Origin: Chromatiales bacterium
Lineage (GTDB): Bacteria > Pseudomonadota > Gammaproteobacteria > SpSt-1174
Direction of reading: 5' to 3'
Assembly (NCBI GenBank): GCA_014762505.1
Contig: JABURS010000043.1
Location: 186,001-250,000 of the forward strand
DNA length: 64,000 bases
The notes below the pieces were generated by a model. That model did no database searches. It saw nothing but the letters and a program-made list of their open reading frames with translations, and was not told the origin of the DNA. This document shows, in pieces, positions 42,381-50,099 of the stretch. Within the stretch, counting starts at the first letter, position 1, and every line of letters begins with the position of its first letter. The translations under genes were made by a program, and so were the position numbers.

Positions 42381-42922
42381 TGGGCGCGGGCCTCGGCGCG
42401 CCTGTCGCGCTTGTACTTGATGAAGGTGGTGTCGTTGTAGTGACCGTCAGCGACGAACTCGCCGAGCCACATGAACTCCTCCACGCCGGAGGGCGCGCCG
42501 GTGTAGCGGGCCACGCGATTGCCCTCCAGGTCGAAGAAGGCGAACACCGGGGTGGCGCGCACCTGGTTCTGCTTGAAGGCGAAGTCCTTCTGCTTGGTCA
42601 GGTTGCCCTGGAAGTCGGTGATCTCGATGTCACCCTCGATATCCACGGCGAAGATGCGAAAGTTTTCACGGTAATAGTCCTGCACCGCGGGCTGGTTGAG
42701 CACGTACTGTTTCATGCGGTGGCAGAAGGGGCATTCGTCCATCTCGAAGAAGATCAGCACGCCCTTCTTGCCCTCGTCACGGGCCATCTCCAGCTCTTCC
42801 TGGAAGTCACCGAAGGTGTCCTGGAAGAAGTGCTGATAGGGGTCGCGCGGGGTCTCCGTGGCCAGGGCCGGCGCCAGCCAGGCGAGCAGGGCCAGGAATG
42901 TCAGCAGGCGGGTCGTTTTCAT
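42377..42922 (-). CDS. Periplasmic thioredoxin-like protein (SoxW/DUF255-like)
   Basis: A 181-residue protein with a signal peptide (about 1-21) and a thioredoxin fold with active site C64-P-F-C67 and a cis-Pro in RATPVFAFFD. The closest recognised type is the SoxW/thioredoxin-SoxW group of sulfur oxidisers and cytochrome-maturation systems. It is the first gene of the thioredoxin-TolC-adaptor operon. The ATG at 42922 is the only sensible start. Its exact partner is unknown. Confidence 0.82.
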   Translation of the reverse strand: MKTTRLLTFLALLAWLAPALATETPRDPYQHFFQDTFGDFQEELEMARDEGKKGVLIFFEMDECPFCHRMKQYVLNQPAVQDYYRENFRIFAVDIEGDIEITDFQGNLTKQKDFAFKQNQVRATPVFAFFDLEGNRVARYTGAPSGVEEFMWLGEFVADGHYNDTTFIKYKRDRRAEARAQ

Positions 42923-43099
42923 GGCGATTCCATCCTCTCTCGTGGGGCACGATTATCTCTAAGCATTCGGGTGCCTGCCAGTCGCATCTGTCCATCGCGC
43001 ACTGTGCATTTGCACGTTATGCGGCTGCGCGCGCACTCTATATATTACAGAACGCATATTTTCCGGCCGGTTCGCGGCCATACACACGAGGATACAGGC

Positions 43100-43594
43100 A
43101 TGGGCAAGCTGAAATGGGCGCCGCTGCTGGCGGCATGCATGATGTGGCCGGCGGCGCATGCCGACAGCCCGCTGGTGACCCTGCAGGGGCTGAGCCTGGA
43201 GACGGCCAACCGCAGGGCGGTGGCCGCGGCCGAGGCCTGTGCCGAGATGGGCTACACGGTGGGGGTGGCGGTGGTGGACCGCGGCGGCAACCTGCAGGCC
43301 TTCGTGCGCGACCCGCTGGCCGGGCCGCATACCATCGACGTGGCCATCCAGAAGGCCTATGCGGCCAACAGCTTCCAGACGCCGACGCTGGCCATGGGCG
43401 ACATGGCCACGCTGAATCACGCCCCGCGGGTGCTGCTGATCGGGGGTGGCGTGCCCGTGGAGGCGGGTGGCCTGCACCTGGGCGGCATCGGTGTCTCGGG
43501 TGCCCCGCGGCGCAAGGTGACGGGTGACGTGGACGACGAGTGCGCCCGCGCCGGCATCGAGGCCGTACGCACCGACATCGAGTTCGCCCAGTAA
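43100..43594 (+). CDS. Exported GlcG/HbpS-family protein
   Basis: A 164-residue protein with a cleavable signal peptide (MGKLKWAPLLAACMMWPAAHA, cleavage near residue 21) and a GlcG/HbpS domain (GLSLETANRRAVAAAEACAE ... NHAPRVLLIGGGVPVEAGG ... GGIGVSGAP). HbpS of Streptomyces reticuli binds haem outside the cell and modulates the SenS sensor kinase. Here the gene lies 5 nt upstream of a NarX-type kinase and a response regulator. The ATG at 43100 follows GAGGATACAGGC. The promoter probably lies in the AT-rich stretch around 43030-43055. Confidence 0.88.
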   Translation: MGKLKWAPLLAACMMWPAAHADSPLVTLQGLSLETANRRAVAAAEACAEMGYTVGVAVVDRGGNLQAFVRDPLAGPHTIDVAIQKAYAANSFQTPTLAMGDMATLNHAPRVLLIGGGVPVEAGGLHLGGIGVSGAPRRKVTGDVDDECARAGIEAVRTDIEFAQ

Positions 43595-43599
43595 CCGGG

Positions 43600-45027
43600 A
43601 TGCGCCTGCCGCTCAAATTCCAGGTCGCGCTGGCCCCGGCGCTGATCATCGTCCTGCTGCTCGCGCTCATCGTCTACCTGCAGTACGAACTCAACGCGAT
43701 CCGCGCGGAGAACGAGGCGGTACGCGAGTGGACCCGGGTGGTGGAGACGGCCGGTGCCGCCGTGGGCGGGGCCGTCAACCTCGACCAAGTGGCCGGTTAC
43801 ATCGACTGGACGCGGCGTACCGACGGGGGCAACGTGGCGGCGCTGGAGGACTTTCACTTCCGCTACCTCGACCAGTACCGGGAGCTCAATCAGACGCTGG
43901 CCTATCCGGGCTACTGGCAGCGCCTGAGCGCAGACTCACGCGGCTTCATCGAGGAGATCGACCAGGACATCCGCTACAGCGAACCGCTGGACACCGATCG
44001 GGCCCGCATCGCCCTGGCCGAGCTGATCCCGCGGCTGGAAGAGGTGCAGAGCAGTTTCCTCGCGCAGCGCCGTTACGCCTTCACGGAGTACTACCGCAAC
44101 GTCAACCGCCTCACCGGCAGCCTCGGCATCGTGGCCACCATCACCCTGGTGGCCGGCATTCTGATCGCCGTGGTCGCCAGCCTGTGGACCGTGCGCACCA
44201 CCCGGCGGCGCCTGCAGCGCCTGGCCCAGGAGGCGGGCGCGGTATGCGAGCTGCATGAGCCCGGCAGCACCTCGCTGGTGTTCGGGCGCGACGAGCTCGA
44301 CGACCTCTCGGCCTGCATGCAGAACATGACCCGCCGTCTGGTGGACGTGGTCGGTTCCGAGAAGCTGCTCGAGGGGGCCGAGGAGGAGCGCCGGCGCATC
44401 GCCATGGACATCCACGACCAGACCCTGGCCGACATCACGGGGCTGATGCGCGAGGCGCGGGGGCTGAGCGAGGTGGCGGGGCTGGACGAGACCACGCGGC
44501 GCCGGCTGCACGGGCTCGCCCAGGGGCTGGAGGAGCTGACCGGTGACATGCGGCGGGTGATCGACGACCTGCATCCGCAGACCCTCGAGATCCTGGGGCT
44601 GGAGGCCGCCCTGCGCTCCTACCTGGAAAAACGCCTGGGCGGGGAGGGCCAGCCGGCCTTCTATCTCGCCATCGACCGCGCTGCCGAGCGGCGCCTCACG
44701 CCCTTCGCCCGCCTGGGGCTGTACCGCATCCTGGTCGAGGCCGTGCACAACATCGTGCGTCACGCCGATGCCAGCCGTTACGAGATCGACGGGCGCCTGC
44801 AGGGGGATGCCCTGGTGCTCACGGTGGAGGACAACGGCCGGGGCATGGACGTGGAGGCGGTGCGCGGTCAGGGCCGCGGCATCCTCAACATCGAACGGCG
44901 CGCCCGCGCCCTGGGCGCCGCCGTGAACTGGGGGCGTTCGCGCTTCAGCCAGGGCGCGCGTCTGGAACTGCGCGTGCCGCTGAATGCGGTCACCCCCGCC
45001 GCATCCGTGAGGCAGGCCCATGGCTGA
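43600..45027 (+). CDS. NarX/DegS-type membrane histidine kinase
   Basis: A 475-residue sensor kinase. A transmembrane helix (about 8-28) is followed by a periplasmic region (~30-165) with LDQVAGYIDWTRRTD, a second transmembrane helix (about 175-197) and a HAMP-like segment. A HisKA_3 domain has the phosphoacceptor in RRIAMDIHDQTLADI, and the HATPase G-box is DNGRGMD. This architecture partners with NarL-type regulators. The start is the ATG at 43600, 5 nt after the HbpS-like stop. It overlaps the next response-regulator gene by 8 nt. Confidence 0.92.
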   Translation: MRLPLKFQVALAPALIIVLLLALIVYLQYELNAIRAENEAVREWTRVVETAGAAVGGAVNLDQVAGYIDWTRRTDGGNVAALEDFHFRYLDQYRELNQTLAYPGYWQRLSADSRGFIEEIDQDIRYSEPLDTDRARIALAELIPRLEEVQSSFLAQRRYAFTEYYRNVNRLTGSLGIVATITLVAGILIAVVASLWTVRTTRRRLQRLAQEAGAVCELHEPGSTSLVFGRDELDDLSACMQNMTRRLVDVVGSEKLLEGAEEERRRIAMDIHDQTLADITGLMREARGLSEVAGLDETTRRRLHGLAQGLEELTGDMRRVIDDLHPQTLEILGLEAALRSYLEKRLGGEGQPAFYLAIDRAAERRLTPFARLGLYRILVEAVHNIVRHADASRYEIDGRLQGDALVLTVEDNGRGMDVEAVRGQGRGILNIERRARALGAAVNWGRSRFSQGARLELRVPLNAVTPAASVRQAHG

Positions 45028-45748
45028 GCGCGAGATCATCGTCGCCGAGGACAATCCCCGCGACCGCGAATTCCTCGCCACCGCGCTGGCCGGCGAGGTG
45101 GTGACCTTCTTCGACAACGGCACCGAGGCCCTGGCCCACGCCAGCGCACTGGCCGACCCGCTGGTGCTGAGCGACATCCAGATGCCGGGGCTCAACGGCA
45201 TCGACCTGGCCGAGCGCCTCTGGGCCGCGCGTCCCACGGCACGCATCGTGTTCTGGTCGCAGTTCGACGACGAGATGTACCTGCGGGCCCTGTCCGGCAT
45301 CATTCCGCCCGAGACCGTCTACGGCTACGTGCTGAAGTCCAATCCCAGCGAGACCCTGGCGCGGGCCGTGACGGCCGTGTTCGACGATGCCCAGTGCTGG
45401 CTGGACCCGCGCGTGCGGCCGGTGGAGGCGCGCTCGCGCAAGGCCGGCAGCGCCGTGACCGACGTCGAATACGAGGTGCTCATCGACATCGCCCTGGGCC
45501 TGACCGACAACATGATCGGCCGGCGCCGCTACCTGTCGCGGCGCGGGGTGCAGAGCCGGCTCAAGTCGCTCTACGCGAAGCTCGCGGTGGACCAGGACCA
45601 GTTCGCCGCCGAGGGTGTGGGCGAGGCCTTCAACATGCGGGCCCGCGCCGTGTCCGTGGCCTTGCGCCGCGGCCTGGTGAACGCCCACGAACTCGAGCAG
45701 GAGGAGGCCGCGCTGGCCGAATGGCTGGCCCGCGAGGGGCTGGCCTGA
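45020..45748 (+). CDS. Response regulator with atypical C-terminal domain
   Basis: A 242-residue protein. An N-terminal receiver domain (about 4-125) has acidic residues EDN and the phosphoacceptor Asp in LSDIQMPG. The C-terminal part carries a LuxR/GerE-like helix-turn-helix (VTDVEYEVLIDIALGLTDNMIGRRRYLSRRGVQSRLKSLYAKL), but with 'RRGVQSR' in place of the usual 'xxTVxxH' recognition helix. It overlaps the kinase gene by 8 nt and is presumably its partner. DNA-binding specificity is unknown. Confidence 0.88.
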   Translation: MAEREIIVAEDNPRDREFLATALAGEVVTFFDNGTEALAHASALADPLVLSDIQMPGLNGIDLAERLWAARPTARIVFWSQFDDEMYLRALSGIIPPETVYGYVLKSNPSETLARAVTAVFDDAQCWLDPRVRPVEARSRKAGSAVTDVEYEVLIDIALGLTDNMIGRRRYLSRRGVQSRLKSLYAKLAVDQDQFAAEGVGEAFNMRARAVSVALRRGLVNAHELEQEEAALAEWLAREGLA

Positions 45749-45839
45749 GCGGCTGTCGTCCTCGGCAGGCCTTGAAAACCGGCCACGTCGGCCCCACCTC
45801 CAGTCATTCCATTCATCCCCCACCCCTCGAGGGGCCCGC

Positions 45840-46325
45840 ATGCGCCTGTTTCCGCTGCTGTTACTGCTGTTCTTCACCATTCCGCTGATCGAGATCTACC
45901 TGCTGATCCAGGTGGGCAGCGTGATCGGCGCCGGCTGGACGGTCTTCCTGGTCGTGCTCACGGCCGTGCTGGGGGCGGCCCTGCTGCGCCAGCAGGGGCT
46001 CTCCACCCTGGCGCGCTTCCAGCAGAGCGTGGCCCGTGGCGAGCTGCCGGCCACCACCCTGATCGAGGGCATGGTGCTGCTGGTGGGCGGGGCGATGCTG
46101 CTCACCCCCGGTTTCTTCACCGACGCGCTCGGCTTCCTCTGCCTGTTCCCGCCCAGCCGTCTGGCCCTGGCGCAGTGGCTCGCCCGCCGCGTCGTGGTGC
46201 AGGCAGGGGGCTTCGGCCAGGCGCCACGTGGCCCGCGCCGCGGCGGGCCGGACGACGGACACACCTACGATGGCGAGTACCGCGAGGTGGGCGACGAGCC
46301 GGGCGACGACCGGCGCCTGCGCTGA
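45840..46325 (+). CDS. fxsA: FxsA-family membrane protein
   Basis: A 161-residue inner-membrane protein with three or four transmembrane segments and the family blocks FTIPLIEIYLLIQVGSVIG and GAALLRQQGLSTL. The conserved GxMLLTPGFFTDALGF is also present. E. coli FxsA (suppressor of F exclusion of phage T7) is similar in length. In many Gammaproteobacteria fxsA is followed directly by groES-groEL. Here it is the last core gene before the foreign island begins, and groES is not in the window. Confidence 0.93.
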   Translation: MRLFPLLLLLFFTIPLIEIYLLIQVGSVIGAGWTVFLVVLTAVLGAALLRQQGLSTLARFQQSVARGELPATTLIEGMVLLVGGAMLLTPGFFTDALGFLCLFPPSRLALAQWLARRVVVQAGGFGQAPRGPRRGGPDDGHTYDGEYREVGDEPGDDRRLR

Positions 46326-46447
46326 CCCGGTTGTCGAGCGCCAATAAAAACGATAGTTGACCTCTTTGATTTCTAAGGGGTTTTTCAGACTCTCGCCATC
46401 ACAAATAAGCCCGTTTTTGTCAATGAATTTGATAGTCGACGGGATTC

Positions 46448-47596
46448 ATGCCATTTAAGTTGATAGCGAGAAATGGCTCGCGAATTCAACAAGTTACACG
46501 CAGGGATATCAGGCAGATGGATTTTCCAAATCCCGCGTCAGGCAAGCCAAGCCCCTTTCAAATCGGCGGGTTGTTCCTGATCGCACCCAATGACTACCTG
46601 AGAATCTATGGGCACTCGATGCGTCGGGCGTTCGCAGATATGGGGCATGAGTCTACGTGGAAGGGGTTGGAGCGCTGCGCTGAAAATAAAAAGCCTCCGT
46701 CCGCGCGCCTCCAGAACAAGATTGTGTCGATGCTTTCGGATGAGGCACTGCGTGGTCGTGGAGAAGCGTTGCTAGAAGAACTTGTCGCCGCAGATTCCAC
46801 TAAGCCGATTCCAGGACCTTGGGAATCCTTCCTAAATGGCATTGTGGTTGTCGGAGAAAACCAAGAATTCTCGTATCTGCAGAGCTACCTCATTGAGATC
46901 GAGCGATCCGAGGCTAAAGTGCTTGGGAAGTTTTACAGGGAAGATTTCGCCGGTGCCTTCGCGGACGCGCACCGCAGCGAATCTCTTTCGCCTGCCTTAT
47001 GGCCCGAACTGAGAGAGGTATTCTCAGAAGCTAGGAAGAGGAAGGAGTTGTTCGCCGTTCGTTGGTCAGTCGGATTGGAGCTGTTACTGAGCATATTCGT
47101 CGCGATAGAGGTGGATTCGGCTGATACGTTAGGTGAGGTCTCGCTGGAGTCTCTCTTGCCTCGGGGCGAGCGTAATCCGACCGCACGGTTCTTTGAGTGG
47201 CTGTTGCGAGAATCTAATTGTTGCTCGATTCCCGCGCTTTGTGACGAACTGGCTTCCTGTGGCGTCGAAATCGAAGAGTCCACGCTAGAGCGGTGGAAGG
47301 GCGGTAAGCATCAGCCCGCAGTTGAGACGGTTGAGGAGATTGCGGCGCTTTTTCAAGATGACAGCCGAAAAAGACAACTCGTTGTTTTATTGGCAAATGC
47401 TTCCCGCCTGCTCAATTTTATTGCGTATGTCTCCAATCATCTGATCGAGGCACGACATCAGGTAAAATCGGTGTTGCCGAAATGTAGTGTTTTTTTTCCG
47501 GGTTTGCCTTTCGGGTATCAGGACCTTCAGAGTTGGCTTTGGGGGCGCTATCCCGTTTGGCGCGAAATCCATAGAGTGCGAAGCACAAGGAGTTAG
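46448..47596 (+). CDS. Hypothetical protein with a possible helix-turn-helix segment
   Basis: A 382-residue protein I do not recognise. It is mainly helical and soluble, with no signal or membrane segments. Around residues 258-300 (CDELASCGVEIEESTLERWK ... QPAVETVEEIAALF) it resembles an XRE-type helix-turn-helix, so a regulatory or DNA-binding role is possible. It faces the E2-E1/JAB operon convergently, and its stop codon lies inside the shared hairpin at 47591-47618. Codon use is more AT-rich than the core genes. It is the first gene inside the island after fxsA. Confidence 0.6.
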   Translation: MPFKLIARNGSRIQQVTRRDIRQMDFPNPASGKPSPFQIGGLFLIAPNDYLRIYGHSMRRAFADMGHESTWKGLERCAENKKPPSARLQNKIVSMLSDEALRGRGEALLEELVAADSTKPIPGPWESFLNGIVVVGENQEFSYLQSYLIEIERSEAKVLGKFYREDFAGAFADAHRSESLSPALWPELREVFSEARKRKELFAVRWSVGLELLLSIFVAIEVDSADTLGEVSLESLLPRGERNPTARFFEWLLRESNCCSIPALCDELASCGVEIEESTLERWKGGKHQPAVETVEEIAALFQDDSRKRQLVVLLANASRLLNFIAYVSNHLIEARHQVKSVLPKCSVFFPGLPFGYQDLQSWLWGRYPVWREIHRVRSTRS

Positions 47597-47618
47597 CCCC
47601 GAGATTCCGGGGCTAACT
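47591..47618. terminator. Perfect 11-bp hairpin between convergent genes
   Basis: A stem AGTTAGCCCCG/CGGGGCTAACT with a 6-nt loop lies at the 3' ends of the plus-strand 382-residue gene and the minus-strand 43-residue peptide gene. It contains the plus-strand stop codon. The T-run is missing, so it is a likely but not certain bidirectional terminator. Confidence 0.6.
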
Positions 47619-47632
47619 GAGATCCCGAGGTC

Positions 47633-47764
47633 TTACCCTTTTCTAGGCGGATTGTTGCCGCGGCCGCCTCCAGAGGGATTGCCGGTCCTGCTCGGCCAGT
47701 TGGGATTATTGCCGGCCATGATACGGTTGGCGGTTGATGTTTCCAGTTTTTCCACGTTTCTCAT
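47633..47764 (-). CDS. 43-residue Gly/Asn/Pro-rich peptide at the end of the E2-E1/JAB operon
   Basis: A very short reading frame of 43 codons plus stop, with a convincing ribosome-binding site (GGAGAG six nt before the ATG). An N-terminal segment of about 17 residues could form a helix (MRNVEKLETSTANRIMA). The remainder is low-complexity and probably disordered: Asn, Pro and Gly with a GGGRG run at 32-36. The chain ends P39-P40-R41-K42-G43. It lies 132 nt downstream of the JAB gene on the same strand and just before a hairpin. The C-terminal Gly and the context make it a candidate substrate or modifier of the E2-E1 enzyme. Function is inferred only from position and composition. Confidence 0.55.
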   Translation of the reverse strand: MRNVEKLETSTANRIMAGNNPNWPSRTGNPSGGGRGNNPPRKG

Positions 47765-47896
47765 AGGGTTCTCTCCAATTCGTCTGCCGGGCCATTCCGG
47801 CAGGGAAAAAGAGTGGCATATTTGCGAGGTCCTGCTAACCGCAAGGTTTGGAAATTTGTAGCGAGCTTGGCGAATAAGTAGCGATTGAGGGGGTGC

Positions 47897-48391
47897 TTAG
47901 TCGAATACTTTTGACTGAACTTCCACGACGCCACATGTGGGCCACCAGGAACTGTATTTCGATGGCTGCCAAAGTGCTCGTGTCCAGCGGGCCGGATATC
48001 CCCCCCATATGCCCATAATTGGAGGCGCGACTGCACCGTCCGTGGTGCGAGCTATCTGGTGGAGCGTTTTGCGGTCTGTGGAGCTGGTTATCGGGCGCCC
48101 ATGGGGGTGAGTGTGCCAGTCCCCAAGATAGAGTGCAGTGCCTTTTGTTTGTTCGAATAGCCTTGTGATCTCGTCCTGCTGAAACCCGTCATCAGGCTCG
48201 AACCCATGCCGAGTCGACTTGGATAGCGGTCCCGGGCCGATGATATGGGTCACCACTAAGTGCGGATCATCCGTGCAATACCCTAATAGCATGCCGCCAA
48301 CTTCGTATGGGTAACAATGGTCGGCAAGCGCCTCGATCGTCTCGACGACTTCACGTTGTAGCCATACCAAGCCAGTCGATTTCCTAATCAT
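47897..48391 (-). CDS. JAB/JAMM metalloprotease (Cap3/deubiquitinase-like)
   Basis: A 164-residue stand-alone JAMM-domain protein with all expected zinc-site residues. Glu30 is in YEVGGMLLG, H93-x-H95-x7-S103-x2-D106 reads HTHPHGRPITSSTD, and a bulky hydrophobic insertion follows. This is the isopeptidase fold found in eukaryotic deubiquitinases, in Cap3 of type II CBASS, and in bacterial ubiquitin-like (Bil) systems. Its gene overlaps the E2-E1 gene by 8 nt, so it presumably removes or processes whatever that enzyme attaches. No CD-NTase is present. Confidence 0.93.
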   Translation of the reverse strand: MIRKSTGLVWLQREVVETIEALADHCYPYEVGGMLLGYCTDDPHLVVTHIIGPGPLSKSTRHGFEPDDGFQQDEITRLFEQTKGTALYLGDWHTHPHGRPITSSTDRKTLHQIARTTDGAVAPPIMGIWGGYPARWTRALWQPSKYSSWWPTCGVVEVQSKVFD

Positions 48392-50099
48392 GGCTAGGGC
48401 ACTCTGGGTGGCGCGGAATTTCCCCGGTGCTGATCGTGGGGGCCGTAATCTTCCCGCTATCGTCCCAGAGATTGATCACCATCCAGTCGTAGCTAGTATC
48501 TGGATAGGCTTCAGGATGTTGGCGGCAAAGCGTGCTGACAGCCAGTCGGCTGGCGTTAAGGCTGACTTGATCAAGGTCCATTCCCGTTCCGGGGAATGCC
48601 GGGTGAAAGCAACCCAGCGGCTGGATATGTGGCGGGTTCTTGTCTTCTACGGGGTGCGGGATCAGTGCCCCTGTGTGGCGCTCAAGACATCCCCAGCATC
48701 CTTCGGTCTTGCCGGGTACGATCCTCCAAATCAAGCCGCCACGGGCGCCATAGGTGCTGCTGGCTCCTAAGATTGGAATATTCCTTTCTCGAGCGTATTC
48801 CGTCAGGAAATGCGTAATGCAGTACTCCGCGGTTGCATCAATCACGAGATCGGCTTCAGGGAGTGCGTCATCGAGGACCGCCGCCTCTCCTCGTGAATCA
48901 GCACGCTTTGCCTCGCCAATGAATCCAGCGAATCCCGTGACCTCCAAAAAGGGGTACTCGATCTTTAGTATTTGGGCTAACTGAAACGCTTTTAAGTGTC
49001 CCGTGCAAGCAAAGCCATACTGCCAGCGAACAGTATTGGCGAATTGAATATGGTCGCCGTCCACTATGTGAAGTCGACCAATTCCCGCACGTGCCAACTG
49101 ATAGGCAATAGCAGAACCAATAGCGCCGGCGCCAACTAGAAGTATCTTTTTGTTGGCTAATGGGCTCAGCATCGGTATCCGAGCCTGCCAAGTCTTTCGA
49201 TCAACTCGATCAGCGCGAGCTAGATAGTAAATTTCTTCCCGGTGTCTGTTCTTTTTTCCCTTGCGCAGATCCTTTTGGCGCACAATAAAAAGCCAATGTT
49301 CTTCAGTCTTGCCTGCCTCAATCTCGTCAGGGAAAAGTACGCCGACGATATCAGGTCCACCTTGATACTTCGGCTTCAATAGATCCGGGTAGTGTGTCAG
49401 TACATGAGTAAGAACTCGTTTTTCATCGCCATTCGGGGGAGGAGTATCAAGCCGGACCCACCGTCCATGAAACGTATGACCCTTGAGCATCGGATTGGTC
49501 GTAATGGAATCATCGAGCGTTCCGATTACATTTGCTTGCTCATCCAAAATCTGCATGGCCGCGGCGCGAACTACGCGCATATCCATCGGCTTTTCCTGGC
49601 AGGTAAACGTGATCGTGCCTCGACGGATACTCTTATCAATCGAATACTGGTCGACCGCAACGAAGGAGCCTGGGTGATACAGCATTTGTCCGCTGACCTG
49701 GAACCCCTCTTGAGTTTCATCAGGGAGATACCCATCAGGGTGTTGATGTTCGACGATCAGTTTCGGGATTTGCTCCGCGAGGTACCCGGCAAGCGTGTCG
49801 CTTGTATGCCAGTGTGTGAGCGGCTTTTCCAACATGCACACGAGACCGCTGCTGTCCTCGATGTGCCTGCCGTTCGGGAGATCGCGAGAGAATACTTCGG
49901 GAGGGAAGAAAGGGAAGTCCGGTGGATACCATGCTTCGATTCTGTAGTCTTGTCCTTCATGCGGGAAGACCAAGTGAAGAACGAGCCTTCCTTTGGCTCG
50001 TTGGTCTCCATCTTCCTCAAATTCGTAACCAGCTGTGGCCAGGGCGTCCTTTTCCCGCTTCCAGATCTCGGGCCACCGATCATACCAGGGGGCTGACAT
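48384..50099 (-). CDS. E2-E1 fusion (ThiF/Cap2-like ubiquitin-conjugation enzyme)
   Basis: A 571-residue two-domain enzyme. Residues 1-~125 form an E2-like (UBC) fold with YPPDFPFFPPEVF and a candidate catalytic Cys88 in SSGLVCML. A middle linker (~140-300) has no recognised motif. Residues ~310-571 form an E1/ThiF domain with nucleotide loop G323-A-G325-A-I-G328 and the acidic pair D347/D349. The LVIDATAEY strand and C468-x2-C471 with further cysteines at 497 and 525 are also present. This order (E2 then E1 in one chain) is that of CBASS Cap2. Its start overlaps the stop of a 40-residue peptide gene (TAATG), and its end overlaps the JAB gene. It should adenylate a C-terminus and pass it via a thioester to a target. 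Confidence 0.93.
   Translation of the reverse strand: MSAPWYDRWPEIWKREKDALATAGYEFEEDGDQRAKGRLVLHLVFPHEGQDYRIEAWYPPDFPFFPPEVFSRDLPNGRHIEDSSGLVCMLEKPLTHWHTSDTLAGYLAEQIPKLIVEHQHPDGYLPDETQEGFQVSGQMLYHPGSFVAVDQYSIDKSIRRGTITFTCQEKPMDMRVVRAAAMQILDEQANVIGTLDDSITTNPMLKGHTFHGRWVRLDTPPPNGDEKRVLTHVLTHYPDLLKPKYQGGPDIVGVLFPDEIEAGKTEEHWLFIVRQKDLRKGKKNRHREEIYYLARADRVDRKTWQARIPMLSPLANKKILLVGAGAIGSAIAYQLARAGIGRLHIVDGDHIQFANTVRWQYGFACTGHLKAFQLAQILKIEYPFLEVTGFAGFIGEAKRADSRGEAAVLDDALPEADLVIDATAEYCITHFLTEYARERNIPILGASSTYGARGGLIWRIVPGKTEGCWGCLERHTGALIPHPVEDKNPPHIQPLGCFHPAFPGTGMDLDQVSLNASRLAVSTLCRQHPEAYPDTSYDWMVINLWDDSGKITAPTISTGEIPRHPECPSHD

Noticed and set aside
46326-46447. tRNA attachment site at the island's left edge
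   Set aside because: No tRNA cloverleaf or tRNA 3'-end sequence could be recognised.
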